Below, piece after piece: positions 22,616-32,770 of a DNA stretch of 64,000 bases. Every line of letters begins with the position of its first letter. Position 1 is the first letter of the stretch. Source of the stretch: JBBDIM01 sp040880405 (lineage in GTDB: Bacteria; Planctomycetota; Planctomycetia; Pirellulales; Pirellulaceae). Under the pieces are notes generated by a model. It did no database searches. It saw only the letters and a list, made by a program, of their open reading frames with translations, and had not been told where the DNA came from. A program made the translations under genes and the position numbers. Location of the stretch: NCBI GenBank assembly GCA_040880405.1, contig JBBDIM010000177.1, positions 1-64,000 of the forward strand, written 5' to 3'.

Positions 22616-23446
22616 ATGACGGCAATCGAAGAAATCTCGCAACAGCTCAAAGGGGCGGTCAAGGACGTGATGACCGTTCAGGTTCACACCGCCACCACCG
22701 GTACCCATGTCTCGGTAGTCGCCGACATGATGGCGCGCTACCAATTGCGCAGGGTGGTCGTTGTCGACGAGCACAAGAAGGTCATCGGGGTAGTCTCTCA
22801 GCGAGACATCGTCCGCGCCTTACTGACCACCATCGGCGAATCAGGCGAGGAAAACCGGGCCTCATTGCATGTTGAACAGATCCTCTCGGTTGAACGGCCG
22901 ATCACGGTCGGTCCCGATGTCCCCTTGGCCAAGGCAGCCTACGTCTTGGCGACCAATAAGATCGGCTGCCTGCCGGTGGTCAATCAAGACCATTTGCTGA
23001 TGGGCGTGCTTTCCACTTCCGATTTAATCCGGCATTTGGCCGGCGACCAGATCGAAGGGATGGAAAGCGCCTTCCGGATGTACAGCCCCACGGTCGATTC
23101 CAACACGCGGATCCCCGCTTACATCCGCAAGGTGAACGGCGATCTGGTGATTCCGATGAAGAACATCGAAAACCGCCGCGCCAAACTCGATTTCGCCGTC
23201 CTCGGCTACGACCCACCGACCGGCCGGATCCTGATTAAGTTCCTGCGGACCGGTGCCGACGACGCGATTCAAACCAAAATCGTCGACGACAACCTGGTGA
23301 TCCCCGCCCGAGGGTTTGTGCGACACTTCAACCTAGTCGGCAAATCATCCGCCTTCGACGTCGCGGACCACAACCAGAGCAAGTTTTTGGTCCTGACGCC
23401 GAAACAACCGACCCAAAACAACGTGGAAGCAATCGGGACAACGTAA
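22616..23446 (+). CDS. Tandem CBS-domain protein
   Basis: Started at MTAIEEISQQLKGAV (22616), the protein has 276 residues. Two CBS domains span about 15-72 (VVVVDEHKKVIGVVSQRDI) and 85-140 (GCLPVVNQDHLLMGVLSTSDLI); together they form a Bateman module that binds adenine nucleotides. A C-terminal region of about 130 residues (LVIPMKNIENRRAKLDF...) is not recognised. It likely senses energy state and is cytoplasmic. It is convergent with metH, with only 6 bp between their stops. Confidence 0.82.
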   Translation: MTAIEEISQQLKGAVKDVMTVQVHTATTGTHVSVVADMMARYQLRRVVVVDEHKKVIGVVSQRDIVRALLTTIGESGEENRASLHVEQILSVERPITVGPDVPLAKAAYVLATNKIGCLPVVNQDHLLMGVLSTSDLIRHLAGDQIEGMESAFRMYSPTVDSNTRIPAYIRKVNGDLVIPMKNIENRRAKLDFAVLGYDPPTGRILIKFLRTGADDAIQTKIVDDNLVIPARGFVRHFNLVGKSSAFDVADHNQSKFLVLTPKQPTQNNVEAIGTT

Positions 23447-23452
23447 GGGTGC

Positions 23453-26400
23453 CTACCCAGGCTCGTAACCCAAATTGGGCGCGAGCCACCGCTGCACCTC
23501 TTTGAGCGGCATCCCCTTCCGCGCGGCATAGTCCTCCACCTGGTCTCGCGCCAGTTGATGAACAGCAAAGTATCTCGCCTTGGGGTGCGAGAAGTACAGC
23601 CCGCACACACTCGCCGCCGGCATCATCGCCAGGCTTTCCGTCAGTTGAATGCCGGTGTTCTTTTCGACTTGCAGCAAGTCGAACATGGTCCACTTCTCGG
23701 TATGGTCCGGCTGGGCCGGATAGCCGGGGGCCGGGCGGATACCACGATACTTTTCGGCGATCAGGTCCTCGCTGCCCAGGGCCTCTGTCCGGCCGAAGCC
23801 CCAGTCCCGCCGCGCGCGGCGGTGGAGCGCCTCGGCGAACGCTTCCGCAAAACGATCGGCCAAGGCCTTGGTCATGATCGAATTGTAATCGTCGAAATCG
23901 GCGTCGAATTCCGCGACGAGCTTATCGCAGCCAACCCCCGTGGTCACCGCGAAGGCACCCAGGTAGTCTCGCTTGCCGGAGTCGAGTGGCGCGATGTAAT
24001 CCGCCAAGGCTCGGAAGTCGTCCTGTCCCTTGCGTTCCCACTGCTGCCGCAACGTGTACAGGCGGTGGATTTTACGCTCGGGATCTTCCGGATCGAACAG
24101 GACGATATCATCCCCGTCCGCCGCCGCCGGCCAAAAGCCGTAGACACCATTGGCGGTAAGTAATTGCTCATCGACAATGCGGTCCAAGAGCCGTTGGGCA
24201 TCGTCGAACAGCTTTTTAGCCTCTTCACCGACATACTTGTCTTGGAAAATCTTCGGGTATTTCCCCTTGAGTTCCCACGACCAGAAGAAGGGGGACCAGT
24301 CGATGTACTCGCGAAGTTCCGCCAGCGGATACTCCGGCAAGGTCTTGATACCCAGGAAACTGGGCTGAGGAATTTCCAGCGAATCCCAATCGGTTTGAAA
24401 TTTTTTCTCGCGGGCAGTCTTCAGTGGCACGAGTTTGATATCCAGTCGCTTCTTGTACGATTCGACCAGTTCCGCCTGCAACTTTTGATTCTTCGCGACA
24501 AACGCGGGGCAATTCTCTTTGCTCAATAGTTGGTCGACCACCCCGACGCTTCGCGAGGCGTCCAACACATGCACCGTCGCACCCTTGTATGCCGGAGCGA
24601 TCCTCACGGCGGTATGTTTGGCACTCGTCGTCGCGCCGCCAATCAACAGAGGAAGCGTAAACCCGGCCGCCTGCATTTCCTGGGCGACATGCACCATTTC
24701 ATCGAGACTCGGGGTGATTAAGCCGGAGAGGCCAATCACATTGACGTTATGCTCCTTGGCCGCCGCTAAAATCCTCTCGCACGAGACCATCACCCCCAGG
24801 TCGATAATCTCGTAGTTGTTACAGCCCAAGACGACCCCCACGATATTCTTGCCGATATCGTGAACGTCCCCTTTGACGGTCGCCATCAAAATCTTCCCCC
24901 GCGCCTCTTGCTCTGTTTCGCCGGCGGCCAGCTTCTCCTCTTCCATGAACGGAAGCAGATGGGCGACCGCTTTCTTCATCACCCGCGCGCTTTTCACTAC
25001 CTGCGGCAGGAACATCTTCCCTTCACCAAACAGATCGCCGACGACATTCATGCCGTCCATCAGCGGACCCTCGATGATTTTCAGGCAGCGATCGTACTTT
25101 TGTCGGGCTTCTTCGGCATCCTCCACGGCATACTTGTCGATGCCCTTAATCAACGCGTACGAAAGCCGCTTTTCGACGCTCTCCTCACGCCAGCTCAGGT
25201 CCTCCACATAGCTGCTGCCGGTCTTTTGCGCCTTCACGGTTTCGGCAAAGTCGACCAATCGCTCGGTCGCGTCCTCGCGGCGATTGAAGATCACGTCTTC
25301 AATGAGTTCCCGCGTCGAAGCGGGGACCTCGTCGTACACGGCCAATTGGCCCGCGTTGACGATTCCCATATCCAACCCCGCCTTGATGGCGTGATACAGA
25401 AACACCGCGTGAAACGCTTCGCGGATCGCATCGTTGCCGCGGAACGAGAACGAAACATTGCTCACCCCGCCGGAGATCTTGGCCCCGGGACACTTCTGCT
25501 TAATCAGCTTGGTCGCTTCAATAAACGCCAAGGCATATTCGTTGTGTTCCTCAATGCCGGTGGCGATCGTCAAAATGTTGGGATCGAACACGATATCGGA
25601 CGGCAGAAACCCAACCTTTTCGACCAGCAGCTTGTAGGCCCGTTCGCAGATCTCGACCTTTCGATCTCGCTCGACCGCCTGCCCCTCTTCGTCGAAGGCC
25701 ATTACGACCACGGCAGCACCATACTCACGGCAAAGCCGGGCCCGTTCCAGAAACTCCGCTTCCCCTTCTTTGAGGCTGATCGAGTTGACGATCGACTTCC
25801 CCTGCACGCACCGGAGGCCTGACTCGATGACCGACCACTTCGAGCTGTCGATCATCACAGGGACCTTGCAGATATCGGGCTCGGCGGCTATCAGATTCAA
25901 ATACCGCGCCATGGCTGCCTCGCCATCGAGCAAGGCGTCGTCCATGTTCACATCGATGATATTCGCTCCGCTTTCGACTTGCTGCCGGGCAACTTCCACC
26001 GCCTCTTCGTACAGTCCCTCGCGAACCAGCCGCGCAAACCGTTTCGAGCCGGTGACGTTGGTCCGCTCGCCGATGATCACGAAATTGGTCGTCGGCAGGA
26101 TGGTCAGCGATTGCTGTCCGCTCAATTTCATGTGCGGTTCGACTTGCGGAGGGGTCCGAGGTGGGTACTCGCGCACGACATCGGCGATCGCCTTGATATG
26201 GGCGGGGGTCGAACCACAGCATCCGCCCACGATATTCAGCCAACCGCTTTTGGCAAAACCCTCGATGATCGACGCCATTTGCTCCGGTGTCTCGTCATAC
26301 TCCCCGAACTCGTTCGGCAAGCCGGCGTTCGGGTGACAGCTCGTATAGACCGGCGCGATCCCGGATAGTTCCTGCACATAGGGCCGCATTTTCTCGCCAC

Positions 26401-27175
26401 CCAAGGCGCAGTTGATGCCGACACTGAGCATCGGGAAGTGCGCGATCGAATTCCAAAACGCCTCAACCGTTTGCCCGGAGAGTGTTCGACCACTCGCATC
26501 GGTGATGGTGACCGAGGTCATCACCGGCAATCGCACATTGTGATCGTGAAAATATTTATTGATCGCAAACAGGCACGCCTTCAAGTTGAGCGTGTCGAAC
26601 GTCGTCTCGGGAAACAGCAAGTCGACCCCCGACTGAACCATCGCCTCGATCTGCACATAGTACGAATCGACCAACTGGTTGAAGGTCACGTCGCGAAACC
26701 CGGGGTCCTCGATCCGCCGCGAGATCGACGCGGTCTTGCTCGTCGGGCCGATCGAACCGGCCACATAGCGGCGGTTATCCGGATCACGGTCGTTGAACTC
26801 ATCCGCCACTTTCCGCGCGAGCTTGACCGCGGCGACGTTCAGGTCGGTGGCCAGGCCCGGCAGGTCGAACTCCTCCATGGCGACCGGAGTCGCCCCGAAG
26901 GTGTTCGTTTCGATGATGTTGGCACCCGCCTCCAGGAACTCGCGGTGGATCCCTTCAATGATCTGCGGCTTGGTGAGGCACAGCAGGTCGCTGAAGTTCT
27001 TGAGGTCCTTGGTCGCGTCGGAGAATTGCGCACCCCGCACATCAGCCTCAGAGAGCTTGTACTTCTGGATCATGGTGCCCATTGCACCATCCAGAATCAA
27101 AATCCGCTTTTCAAGGTCGTGAACGATCGAATGGTCCCGCAGCGGGGCCGGGGTGGAAGTCATGCTTGCGTCCAT
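23453..27175 (-). CDS. metH: Cobalamin-dependent methionine synthase
   Basis: MetH transfers the methyl group of 5-methyltetrahydrofolate to homocysteine via cobalamin. The protein has about 1240 residues (start MDASMTSTPA at 27175; MTSTPA at 27163 is possible), the full four-module length. The homocysteine domain has zinc ligands in GINCALGG and IVGGCCGSTP. The pterin domain has FVIIGERTNVTGSKRF. The B12-binding domain has the base-off motif DVHDIGKNIVGVVLGC. The C-terminal SAM reactivation domain is complete (residues after about 900). I saw no B12 or SAM riboswitch upstream. Confidence 0.97.
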   Translation of the reverse strand: MDASMTSTPAPLRDHSIVHDLEKRILILDGAMGTMIQKYKLSEADVRGAQFSDATKDLKNFSDLLCLTKPQIIEGIHREFLEAGANIIETNTFGATPVAMEEFDLPGLATDLNVAAVKLARKVADEFNDRDPDNRRYVAGSIGPTSKTASISRRIEDPGFRDVTFNQLVDSYYVQIEAMVQSGVDLLFPETTFDTLNLKACLFAINKYFHDHNVRLPVMTSVTITDASGRTLSGQTVEAFWNSIAHFPMLSVGINCALGGEKMRPYVQELSGIAPVYTSCHPNAGLPNEFGEYDETPEQMASIIEGFAKSGWLNIVGGCCGSTPAHIKAIADVVREYPPRTPPQVEPHMKLSGQQSLTILPTTNFVIIGERTNVTGSKRFARLVREGLYEEAVEVARQQVESGANIIDVNMDDALLDGEAAMARYLNLIAAEPDICKVPVMIDSSKWSVIESGLRCVQGKSIVNSISLKEGEAEFLERARLCREYGAAVVVMAFDEEGQAVERDRKVEICERAYKLLVEKVGFLPSDIVFDPNILTIATGIEEHNEYALAFIEATKLIKQKCPGAKISGGVSNVSFSFRGNDAIREAFHAVFLYHAIKAGLDMGIVNAGQLAVYDEVPASTRELIEDVIFNRREDATERLVDFAETVKAQKTGSSYVEDLSWREESVEKRLSYALIKGIDKYAVEDAEEARQKYDRCLKIIEGPLMDGMNVVGDLFGEGKMFLPQVVKSARVMKKAVAHLLPFMEEEKLAAGETEQEARGKILMATVKGDVHDIGKNIVGVVLGCNNYEIIDLGVMVSCERILAAAKEHNVNVIGLSGLITPSLDEMVHVAQEMQAAGFTLPLLIGGATTSAKHTAVRIAPAYKGATVHVLDASRSVGVVDQLLSKENCPAFVAKNQKLQAELVESYKKRLDIKLVPLKTAREKKFQTDWDSLEIPQPSFLGIKTLPEYPLAELREYIDWSPFFWSWELKGKYPKIFQDKYVGEEAKKLFDDAQRLLDRIVDEQLLTANGVYGFWPAAADGDDIVLFDPEDPERKIHRLYTLRQQWERKGQDDFRALADYIAPLDSGKRDYLGAFAVTTGVGCDKLVAEFDADFDDYNSIMTKALADRFAEAFAEALHRRARRDWGFGRTEALGSEDLIAEKYRGIRPAPGYPAQPDHTEKWTMFDLLQVEKNTGIQLTESLAMMPAASVCGLYFSHPKARYFAVHQLARDQVEDYAARKGMPLKEVQRWLAPNLGYEPG

Positions 27176-27518
27176 GGAGTTTAGTCGAAGGTGGCCCGAG
27201 AAGTTGTCGGACCCGTTAATCAAAGCTTCGCTCCCCCAACTACGAGACGCGCCTGTTGACGAATCCGCGAGGGAGGAAACCCACCATTTATCCCAGATTC
27301 ACGGCCGCTAGCCAAGGATCGCTAGCGAGCCGACATGTCGCAAAAACCGCCTAAACCATCAAATCGAGCAAGTTCCCCTAGCTTTGTTTGTCGGAATTTT
27401 CTATCTAACGCTCAAGATCGCTACAGACGGTACCGATGCTTATCAGTGAAGGTATGGTACGCACTCTGTGTGCGCAAGCGAAAACCTATTGTTCCCACCG
27501 AGGGCAGGAAGCCTGAAA
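27176..27518. other. Divergent promoter region, no gene seen
   Basis: These 343 bp separate the divergent metH and the 511-aa membrane protein gene. They contain a small repeat GCTAGC-N8-GCTAGC near 27308-27327 and no convincing open frame, riboswitch or terminator. They presumably carry both promoters. Confidence 0.5.
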
Positions 27519-29054
27519 ATGGCCCAGCAGCAATCCAGCGATTGGCAACCACGTCGCGAGGCCCAGCCGCTCAGTTCGACCAGCGGGCAGCGGATGATCC
27601 TCCGGCTCCGCGACTTGCGCGTCGCGCGGACGGTCGAGATCCAACAACCGCCCCCCTCGGAACCGGAAACCCCTGCCCCACGACCGACGATTCAGCCGCC
27701 GGAAAAGTCAATCTCCTGGCTTGAGGAAATCGAAGCAGCCGAAGAGTCCACCAACTTCACCCTCGATCATCCCCCGGCCAAACCCGATGCCGAGGAACTG
27801 CGAGATTTCGCGGATTGTACGCTGGGCGACCACTCGGAAGAAGAGGATCTCGATCAACTGAGCCTGCTGCCGCCCGGTCAATCGATCCCCCCCATCTCGC
27901 TGATTCCCGACTCGGCTCCCGTCACGGAAACGGCACCTCAAGCGAGTGCGCGGCACCAAAACGTTACGCCCCGCCCAGAGCGGCAACCGGCACGTCCGGC
28001 GGCCGATCCCGATCGTGAACAGCGACGCGTGGCGATTCTTCGCGGAGCGTGGCTCAATCGCGCGTACATCACCGGAATCTCGGCGACTATCCTGTTGGCG
28101 ACCTATTTGATCCTGAACGGCTTCGGATCGCAGCGGCCGGAGGCTGCCTCTAAGTTGGACGATAGCCTGTTCACCTTTGAGGACGATCTCCCCTCCTCTA
28201 AACTCAACGAAGCCCCGGCTTGGTCGCCGCTTAAAGAATCGGAAACGGTGGTCACCTCCGAAGATTCTTATGTTCCCCGGTTCGACGCCGGTGAGGATGT
28301 CCCGTTCCTCGCGGACCGCCCCAGCCGTGATGCCACTCCCCTTTCGAATCCCAGGCTCAGTCCCGGAAATCCGACGATGATCGTCGGCCCGACGGATCGC
28401 GAACCGGTCACCAACTCGCCAGCCGCCCAGGTCCCCGACGGCTACCAACCTTCATTCGCCCCACCGAGCAACGACCTGGATGACCTCACTCCCGAGGATA
28501 CCCCACAGTATGGATTTGCCGGTGGTATCGTTTCCGACAAGAGCCAACCTAGCACCGAAACCACCGATCAGGCGAGCCGAAACTCAGGCCAGGATTCCTC
28601 ATCATTTGAGGATCACTGGGCCCGCAGCGAGCCCAACGATTCCGCGGAACCGCGGAATCCCGCCGGCAGCCCAGAATCGACTTTTTCAAGTGATTCGACA
28701 CGTAGTTGGGAAATGCCCTCGACCGAGCGGACACCCCCCACTTCCGACAACAATGGCTGGCTAGACAACTCGCAATCGGCGGCCCAGGCTTCGCCTCGCC
28801 GCACTGCGACCCCCAACCGGGACTGGGGTTCACTCAATAATTCAAGCGAGCGGAACGACATGAACAACGTCCCGTCCAATCAGGGCGAATCGTATGTCGA
28901 CCGCAACACCGTCCAGAATCCCTACGTCCAGCAAAGCGTTCAACAACCCGCTGGTTACCCAACGATCGAAAGCTATGAGCCCTACCCACCCCAAGGCCCT
29001 CGACAGGCCGAACTGCTGGGCATTGAACCGCTTGAACCCGAGATTCGCCGATGA
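27519..29054 (+). CDS. Single-pass membrane protein of a polysaccharide-like cluster, 511 aa
   Basis: I start it at MAQQQSSDWQPRREAQP (27519). A long Pro/Glu-rich cytoplasmic region (1-180) precedes one membrane helix (AYITGISATILLATYLIL, about 190-207). The remaining 300 residues are disordered and Ser/Pro/Asn-rich, ending with YPPQGPRQAELLGIEPLEPEIRR. No known domain is visible. It overlaps the next gene by four bases (ATGA), so it should act with the MinD-like and ExeA-like proteins, perhaps as an envelope-spanning partner. Confidence 0.65.
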   Translation: MAQQQSSDWQPRREAQPLSSTSGQRMILRLRDLRVARTVEIQQPPPSEPETPAPRPTIQPPEKSISWLEEIEAAEESTNFTLDHPPAKPDAEELRDFADCTLGDHSEEEDLDQLSLLPPGQSIPPISLIPDSAPVTETAPQASARHQNVTPRPERQPARPAADPDREQRRVAILRGAWLNRAYITGISATILLATYLILNGFGSQRPEAASKLDDSLFTFEDDLPSSKLNEAPAWSPLKESETVVTSEDSYVPRFDAGEDVPFLADRPSRDATPLSNPRLSPGNPTMIVGPTDREPVTNSPAAQVPDGYQPSFAPPSNDLDDLTPEDTPQYGFAGGIVSDKSQPSTETTDQASRNSGQDSSSFEDHWARSEPNDSAEPRNPAGSPESTFSSDSTRSWEMPSTERTPPTSDNNGWLDNSQSAAQASPRRTATPNRDWGSLNNSSERNDMNNVPSNQGESYVDRNTVQNPYVQQSVQQPAGYPTIESYEPYPPQGPRQAELLGIEPLEPEIRR

Positions 29055-30172
29055 GTGACATGGACCGCGCCCTGATCCGCGCTTACCAACACCCAACCGA
29101 CGCCGAAACCACCGCGGTCACGGATCCGGAAGCGGTGCGCCAGCCACTGGCCAGCCGTCGGCCGATCCCTACGGCGGCACAACTGAAAGCCTGGAAAGCC
29201 CAGGGCGTCCGGGTCGACATCCCCGGGTCTCCCGCTTGGGATGGTTTGACCGAACAACATCAGGAGTCCGAACCGATGACTCACCCCCTGCCCAAACTCG
29301 ACTCTGTTTTCGGCCCCGCCAAACAAAACGTGGCCGCCGTCTCCGAGGCGCTCGATCGCATTATGAAACGGGCCGGAGCGAAATCAGCCCCCCGCACCGA
29401 ACCTCGGGGCGAAACCCAATTCCAGGCGACCCTAAGGCCGGAGCCTCCACCCGAGCCGATTACCCAAACGGCCGCCGATGTCACTTCCATTCCGGAACCG
29501 GTTGCCACTCACGATCGGCCCGGTATTCAACCACGACCGGTGGCTCGACCGCGGTGGGAGATCCAAAGCCTTTGCTGGCCCGAGACGATCCAGCCGCTGC
29601 TCTCTGAGGAGCTCGCCAGTTGGCAACAGCTCCGCGATTTCCTCTCGCAGCCCGGCAATGGCCGTTCACGCGTGCTAGGAGTTGTGGGGACCAGTGATGG
29701 CGTCGGCTGTAGCACCTTGACTATGTGCTTGGCGAAGATGCTGAGTCAGGCGGTAATGAACGTGGTGGTGATCGATGGCCGCAGTGGCACGCGTTCACTG
29801 GCCCAAGGCTGGGGCCTCTCGACCGAGCAACTCGGAGCCACGCTGCCGACGGAAGCCCTCCACAATGTCTACGACATGGCGATTTATTCAATCGAGGATC
29901 GGATCACCTTGATTCCGTCGCTCGGGACGGTGGGCGAAGATCTCGACCAAATGCATCCACACATCGAGCGGCTGCGGTGCGACTACGATGTTGTCCTATG
30001 GGATGTTGGTTTTCGCGATCCGTTCCCGGAGGCCTTGTTCCTCGCGGACGCCGCGTTCATGGTCCGCGACATGCAGTCCCTCGACGGTCCGTCCGTTTCC
30101 CGTGCCGTCGCCCACTTTGAAGCGGCCGGCACGCCGATCATTGGTGTGGCTGAAAACTTTACTCGAGAGTAA
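29051..30172 (+). CDS. MinD/BY-kinase-like protein without Walker lysine
   Basis: The protein has 373 residues. The first 190 are mostly disordered. The C-terminal domain resembles CpsD/CapB and MinD-type ATPases: a P-loop-like GTSDGVGCSTL (about 213-223), NVVVIDGRSGTRSLAQ as the Walker A' strand and YDVVLWDVG as Walker B. The usual lysine of GxGKST is Cys220, so normal ATP hydrolysis is doubtful. No C-terminal Tyr cluster is present. Its coupled position with a membrane protein and an ExeA-like ATPase suggests a regulatory or scaffold role in exopolysaccharide or secretion machinery. Confidence 0.7.
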   Translation: MSDMDRALIRAYQHPTDAETTAVTDPEAVRQPLASRRPIPTAAQLKAWKAQGVRVDIPGSPAWDGLTEQHQESEPMTHPLPKLDSVFGPAKQNVAAVSEALDRIMKRAGAKSAPRTEPRGETQFQATLRPEPPPEPITQTAADVTSIPEPVATHDRPGIQPRPVARPRWEIQSLCWPETIQPLLSEELASWQQLRDFLSQPGNGRSRVLGVVGTSDGVGCSTLTMCLAKMLSQAVMNVVVIDGRSGTRSLAQGWGLSTEQLGATLPTEALHNVYDMAIYSIEDRITLIPSLGTVGEDLDQMHPHIERLRCDYDVVLWDVGFRDPFPEALFLADAAFMVRDMQSLDGPSVSRAVAHFEAAGTPIIGVAENFTRE

Positions 30173-30224
30173 CGCACTCCCACCCCACGGCGCACGCGCC
30201 ACCGGGCCAGGCCAGGTCATTGCC

Positions 30225-31046
30225 ATGTACGAAGCATATTGGAAATTACGGCGGCGACCGTTCGAGAACACCTTCTCGGAGGAGTCGTACTACCCGTCGG
30301 AATCGGCCCAGGGTGCCCTCCTGAAACTTCGCTACGCCGTGGAAAATCGCCGCGGCGCGGCCCTTTTGGCGGGACCTTCCGGGCTAGGCAAAACCTTGCT
30401 GATTCGGCTGCTGCTCAATCAATTGCCCGAGGAGTTTTCGCCTCGGCTGCATGTCGTCGTCCCGACCTTACCGGCCGAGCAGCTTTGGGCCTACATCGCC
30501 GCCCAGTTGGGTGCTCTGAACTTAGAAGGGCATATCCCCACAATCGCCGATAGCCTGCTCGCCATCGAATTATTCCTGAGCGAAAACACGCGGCAAGGCA
30601 ATCATGCGGTCATCGTGATCGACGAAGCCCACCTGGTGACCCAGAATGAAACCCTGGAAGCCCTGCGACTGTTGACCAACTTCGAAACGGATGGTCAGCT
30701 CGACCTTTCGCTAATTCTCGCGGGTCAAACGGAATTGCTGCCCAGAATTCAGCGATTCCCGGCCTTTGACTCCCGCTTGGGAGTGAAATGCCTGATGCGT
30801 CCCTTTCCGCTGGAAGAGACAATCGCTTACGTCAACCACCGAGTTCGTTCGGCTGGCGGCGAGCAGGAAATTTTCTCGCCGGAAGCGATCGAGCGATTGC
30901 ACCTGATCGCCGGTGGCGTGCCGCGTCAGATCAATCGCTTGTGCGATCTGGCCCTCTTGATTGGCTACGCCGAAGACCGACCGACCTTGGACGCCGACCA
31001 AATTGAGGCGATTCACGAGGAAATGGTTGCCGTCGTCCCTGAATAG
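30225..31046 (+). CDS. ExeA/GspA-like AAA ATPase
   Basis: The protein has 273 residues from MYEAYWKLRRRPFENTF, a start sequence typical of ExeA-family proteins (YEAxxxLxxxPF). Walker A is AGPSGLGKTLL and Walker B AVIVIDEAHLV; a sensor region AGQTELL and the C-terminal GVPRQINRLCDLAL follow. The family energises secretin or exopolysaccharide assembly and is also found in XrtA/PEP-CTERM loci. The spacing of 52 bp from the previous gene and common orientation suggest co-expression. Confidence 0.85.
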   Translation: MYEAYWKLRRRPFENTFSEESYYPSESAQGALLKLRYAVENRRGAALLAGPSGLGKTLLIRLLLNQLPEEFSPRLHVVVPTLPAEQLWAYIAAQLGALNLEGHIPTIADSLLAIELFLSENTRQGNHAVIVIDEAHLVTQNETLEALRLLTNFETDGQLDLSLILAGQTELLPRIQRFPAFDSRLGVKCLMRPFPLEETIAYVNHRVRSAGGEQEIFSPEAIERLHLIAGGVPRQINRLCDLALLIGYAEDRPTLDADQIEAIHEEMVAVVPE

Positions 31047-31099
31047 CCAACGAGCAAAGGGACTGGCGAAGCGGACCGTGGCGATTAGAATCGTTCTGC

Positions 31100-32710
31100 G
31101 TGAACGCCTCTCACCAATCTCCGCCGCTCGATCCGCTATCCACGCCGTTACAGGATGCCGGACTCGCCTCCGTACCCTTCTGGCTGCTGGTCGCGTTCGT
31201 CCTGTTAGTTGGTGCCTTGCTTCGCGTCCCAGCACTGCCGGAAAGCCTCTGGGTGGATGAACTGCACACCGCTTGGGTTGTGGAGGATGGCCTGGGCGAG
31301 ATCGCCAACCGCGCCCGAATGGGGAACCAATCTCCACTTTATTTCTATGCGGTCTGGCCGATCCGGGTCATTCTCGGCAGGCATGAAGTGAGCTATCGGC
31401 TCCTTTCGCTGCTCGCCGGATTTGGTTTGATCGTGACGGCGATGCTTGTCGCCCGTCGCTCTGTCGGCGGATATGTGGCGCCAGCGGTGGCGGGCCTGAT
31501 TTTGGCCGTCGATCGGGACATGATTTTTTTCTCGACCGAGGCGCGGGTCTACGCCCTGATCCAGTGGGGCGTACCGCTGCATTTGTTGCTGACGCTCGGG
31601 TTGCTCCGATCGCCGCACCGCGGAATTTTTCTTTTGTGGAGCATCACCGGGGCGGCCCTTTTTTATCTTCACTACACGGCAGTGTTGCCACTGGCCGTGG
31701 AAATGACATTGGCGGTGTTATTGGCGCGAGGCAGAACCGCAAGGCTCTCCTTTTCACTTGCCGGTTTGGGGATCTTCGTGCTCTGCCTGCCGATGGCTTG
31801 GCACCTGCTGGAGATCGCCGGGGCGCGGGAAAACTGGGCGACATTCATCCGGCATGATGACGCGGGGGAATGGCTCCGGTGGCAACAGGTTCTCTGGCTG
31901 TCCGCTCCGCTGGCGGCAATCGCGATCATCGACCTCATTTGGCGGAAGACCCCACGAGAATCTACCTGGCGACCGATCCCCAGGGCGACCTCGGGACTGT
32001 TACTCGTCGCCGCGACCGCGCTGCTGCCGGTCGTCTTAGCGTACTTCTTAACGGCGACCGATACGCTCGCCTTGTTCTTTGGCCGATACCTGATCGCGTC
32101 CCAGACGTTGCTGCTGGTGATGCCCCTGGTATTATCGCTGATGATTCGCCCCGGCCGCTGGCGAGTGATCGGGCTAATCGCGACGTTGCTGCTCGCGTTT
32201 TGGATGCGGCCACCGCAGTCGATCCGCGCGTTGGACTTCGCCCGCTGGCCCGCGACGGTCCAACAGCCCCGGCAAGAAAACTGGCGTGAAGCGGTTCAGG
32301 CGGTCAATCGACACTTGCCGGATGAACCCACCGAGACCGTGGTTTTGGTCGCCTCCGGCTTGATCGAAGCGGACGGCCTGCGTCGCGAACATGATGCCTC
32401 ACTGCGGCAATACGCGCTGCTCCCGATCCGTTCGATCTACCGCTTGCAGGCAAAAGAAGTGGACGCGATCCCGCTGGCCTATCGCTCGCCCGGTCGGCTC
32501 AGTCGGTGGCAGGTCGCGCGGATTGGAAACGCCCAGCGGGTGATCCTCATCTATCGTGGCAGCCGCGCGCGGGCCGACACCGCCGCCGCCGAGATCCTCC
32601 AATCTCTACCTGCAACCGCAGACGCTCCCGGCACTTCCAAGCCCCTCTTCCGATCGGGACAAATGCAAGTGGTAGAACTCCAACTCTCCGCCGCGGACCC
32701 ACCCCCATAG
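31100..32710 (+). CDS. GT39-like membrane glycosyltransferase
   Basis: The frame begins with GTG at 31100 and encodes 536 residues. There are about ten hydrophobic helices. The first periplasmic loop carries ESLWVDELHTAW, matching the acidic motif of PMT/ArnT-type glycosyltransferases that use polyprenyl-linked sugars. The C-terminal 120 residues are soluble and would lie outside the membrane. It follows the ExeA-like gene by 53 bp on the same strand, consistent with glycosylation of a surface polymer or protein. Confidence 0.78.
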   Translation: MNASHQSPPLDPLSTPLQDAGLASVPFWLLVAFVLLVGALLRVPALPESLWVDELHTAWVVEDGLGEIANRARMGNQSPLYFYAVWPIRVILGRHEVSYRLLSLLAGFGLIVTAMLVARRSVGGYVAPAVAGLILAVDRDMIFFSTEARVYALIQWGVPLHLLLTLGLLRSPHRGIFLLWSITGAALFYLHYTAVLPLAVEMTLAVLLARGRTARLSFSLAGLGIFVLCLPMAWHLLEIAGARENWATFIRHDDAGEWLRWQQVLWLSAPLAAIAIIDLIWRKTPRESTWRPIPRATSGLLLVAATALLPVVLAYFLTATDTLALFFGRYLIASQTLLLVMPLVLSLMIRPGRWRVIGLIATLLLAFWMRPPQSIRALDFARWPATVQQPRQENWREAVQAVNRHLPDEPTETVVLVASGLIEADGLRREHDASLRQYALLPIRSIYRLQAKEVDAIPLAYRSPGRLSRWQVARIGNAQRVILIYRGSRARADTAAAEILQSLPATADAPGTSKPLFRSGQMQVVELQLSAADPPP

Positions 32711-32715
32711 AAAAT

Positions 32716-32741
32716 GCCCGCGAAGGAAATCCTTCGCGGGC
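32716..32741. terminator. Terminator between convergent genes
   Basis: The 12-bp stem GCCCGCGAAGGA / TCCTTCGCGGGC has a 2-nt loop. On the minus strand it is followed by ATTTTCT, and on the plus strand it is preceded by AAAAT, so it best serves the minus-strand gene ending at 32771 but may stop both. Confidence 0.75.
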
Positions 32742-32770
32742 GATTGGCAGTGACCTAATTCGCGTGAGGT

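Noticed and set aside
22284..22625. 113-codon Cys-rich minus-strand frame (MPSCCFDRNWCW...)
   Set aside because: It overlaps the end of the LRR gene and the start of the CBS gene on the opposite strand; composition looks accidental.
27176..27518. Cobalamin or SAM riboswitch before metH
   Set aside because: No B12 box or SAM-type core was recognised.
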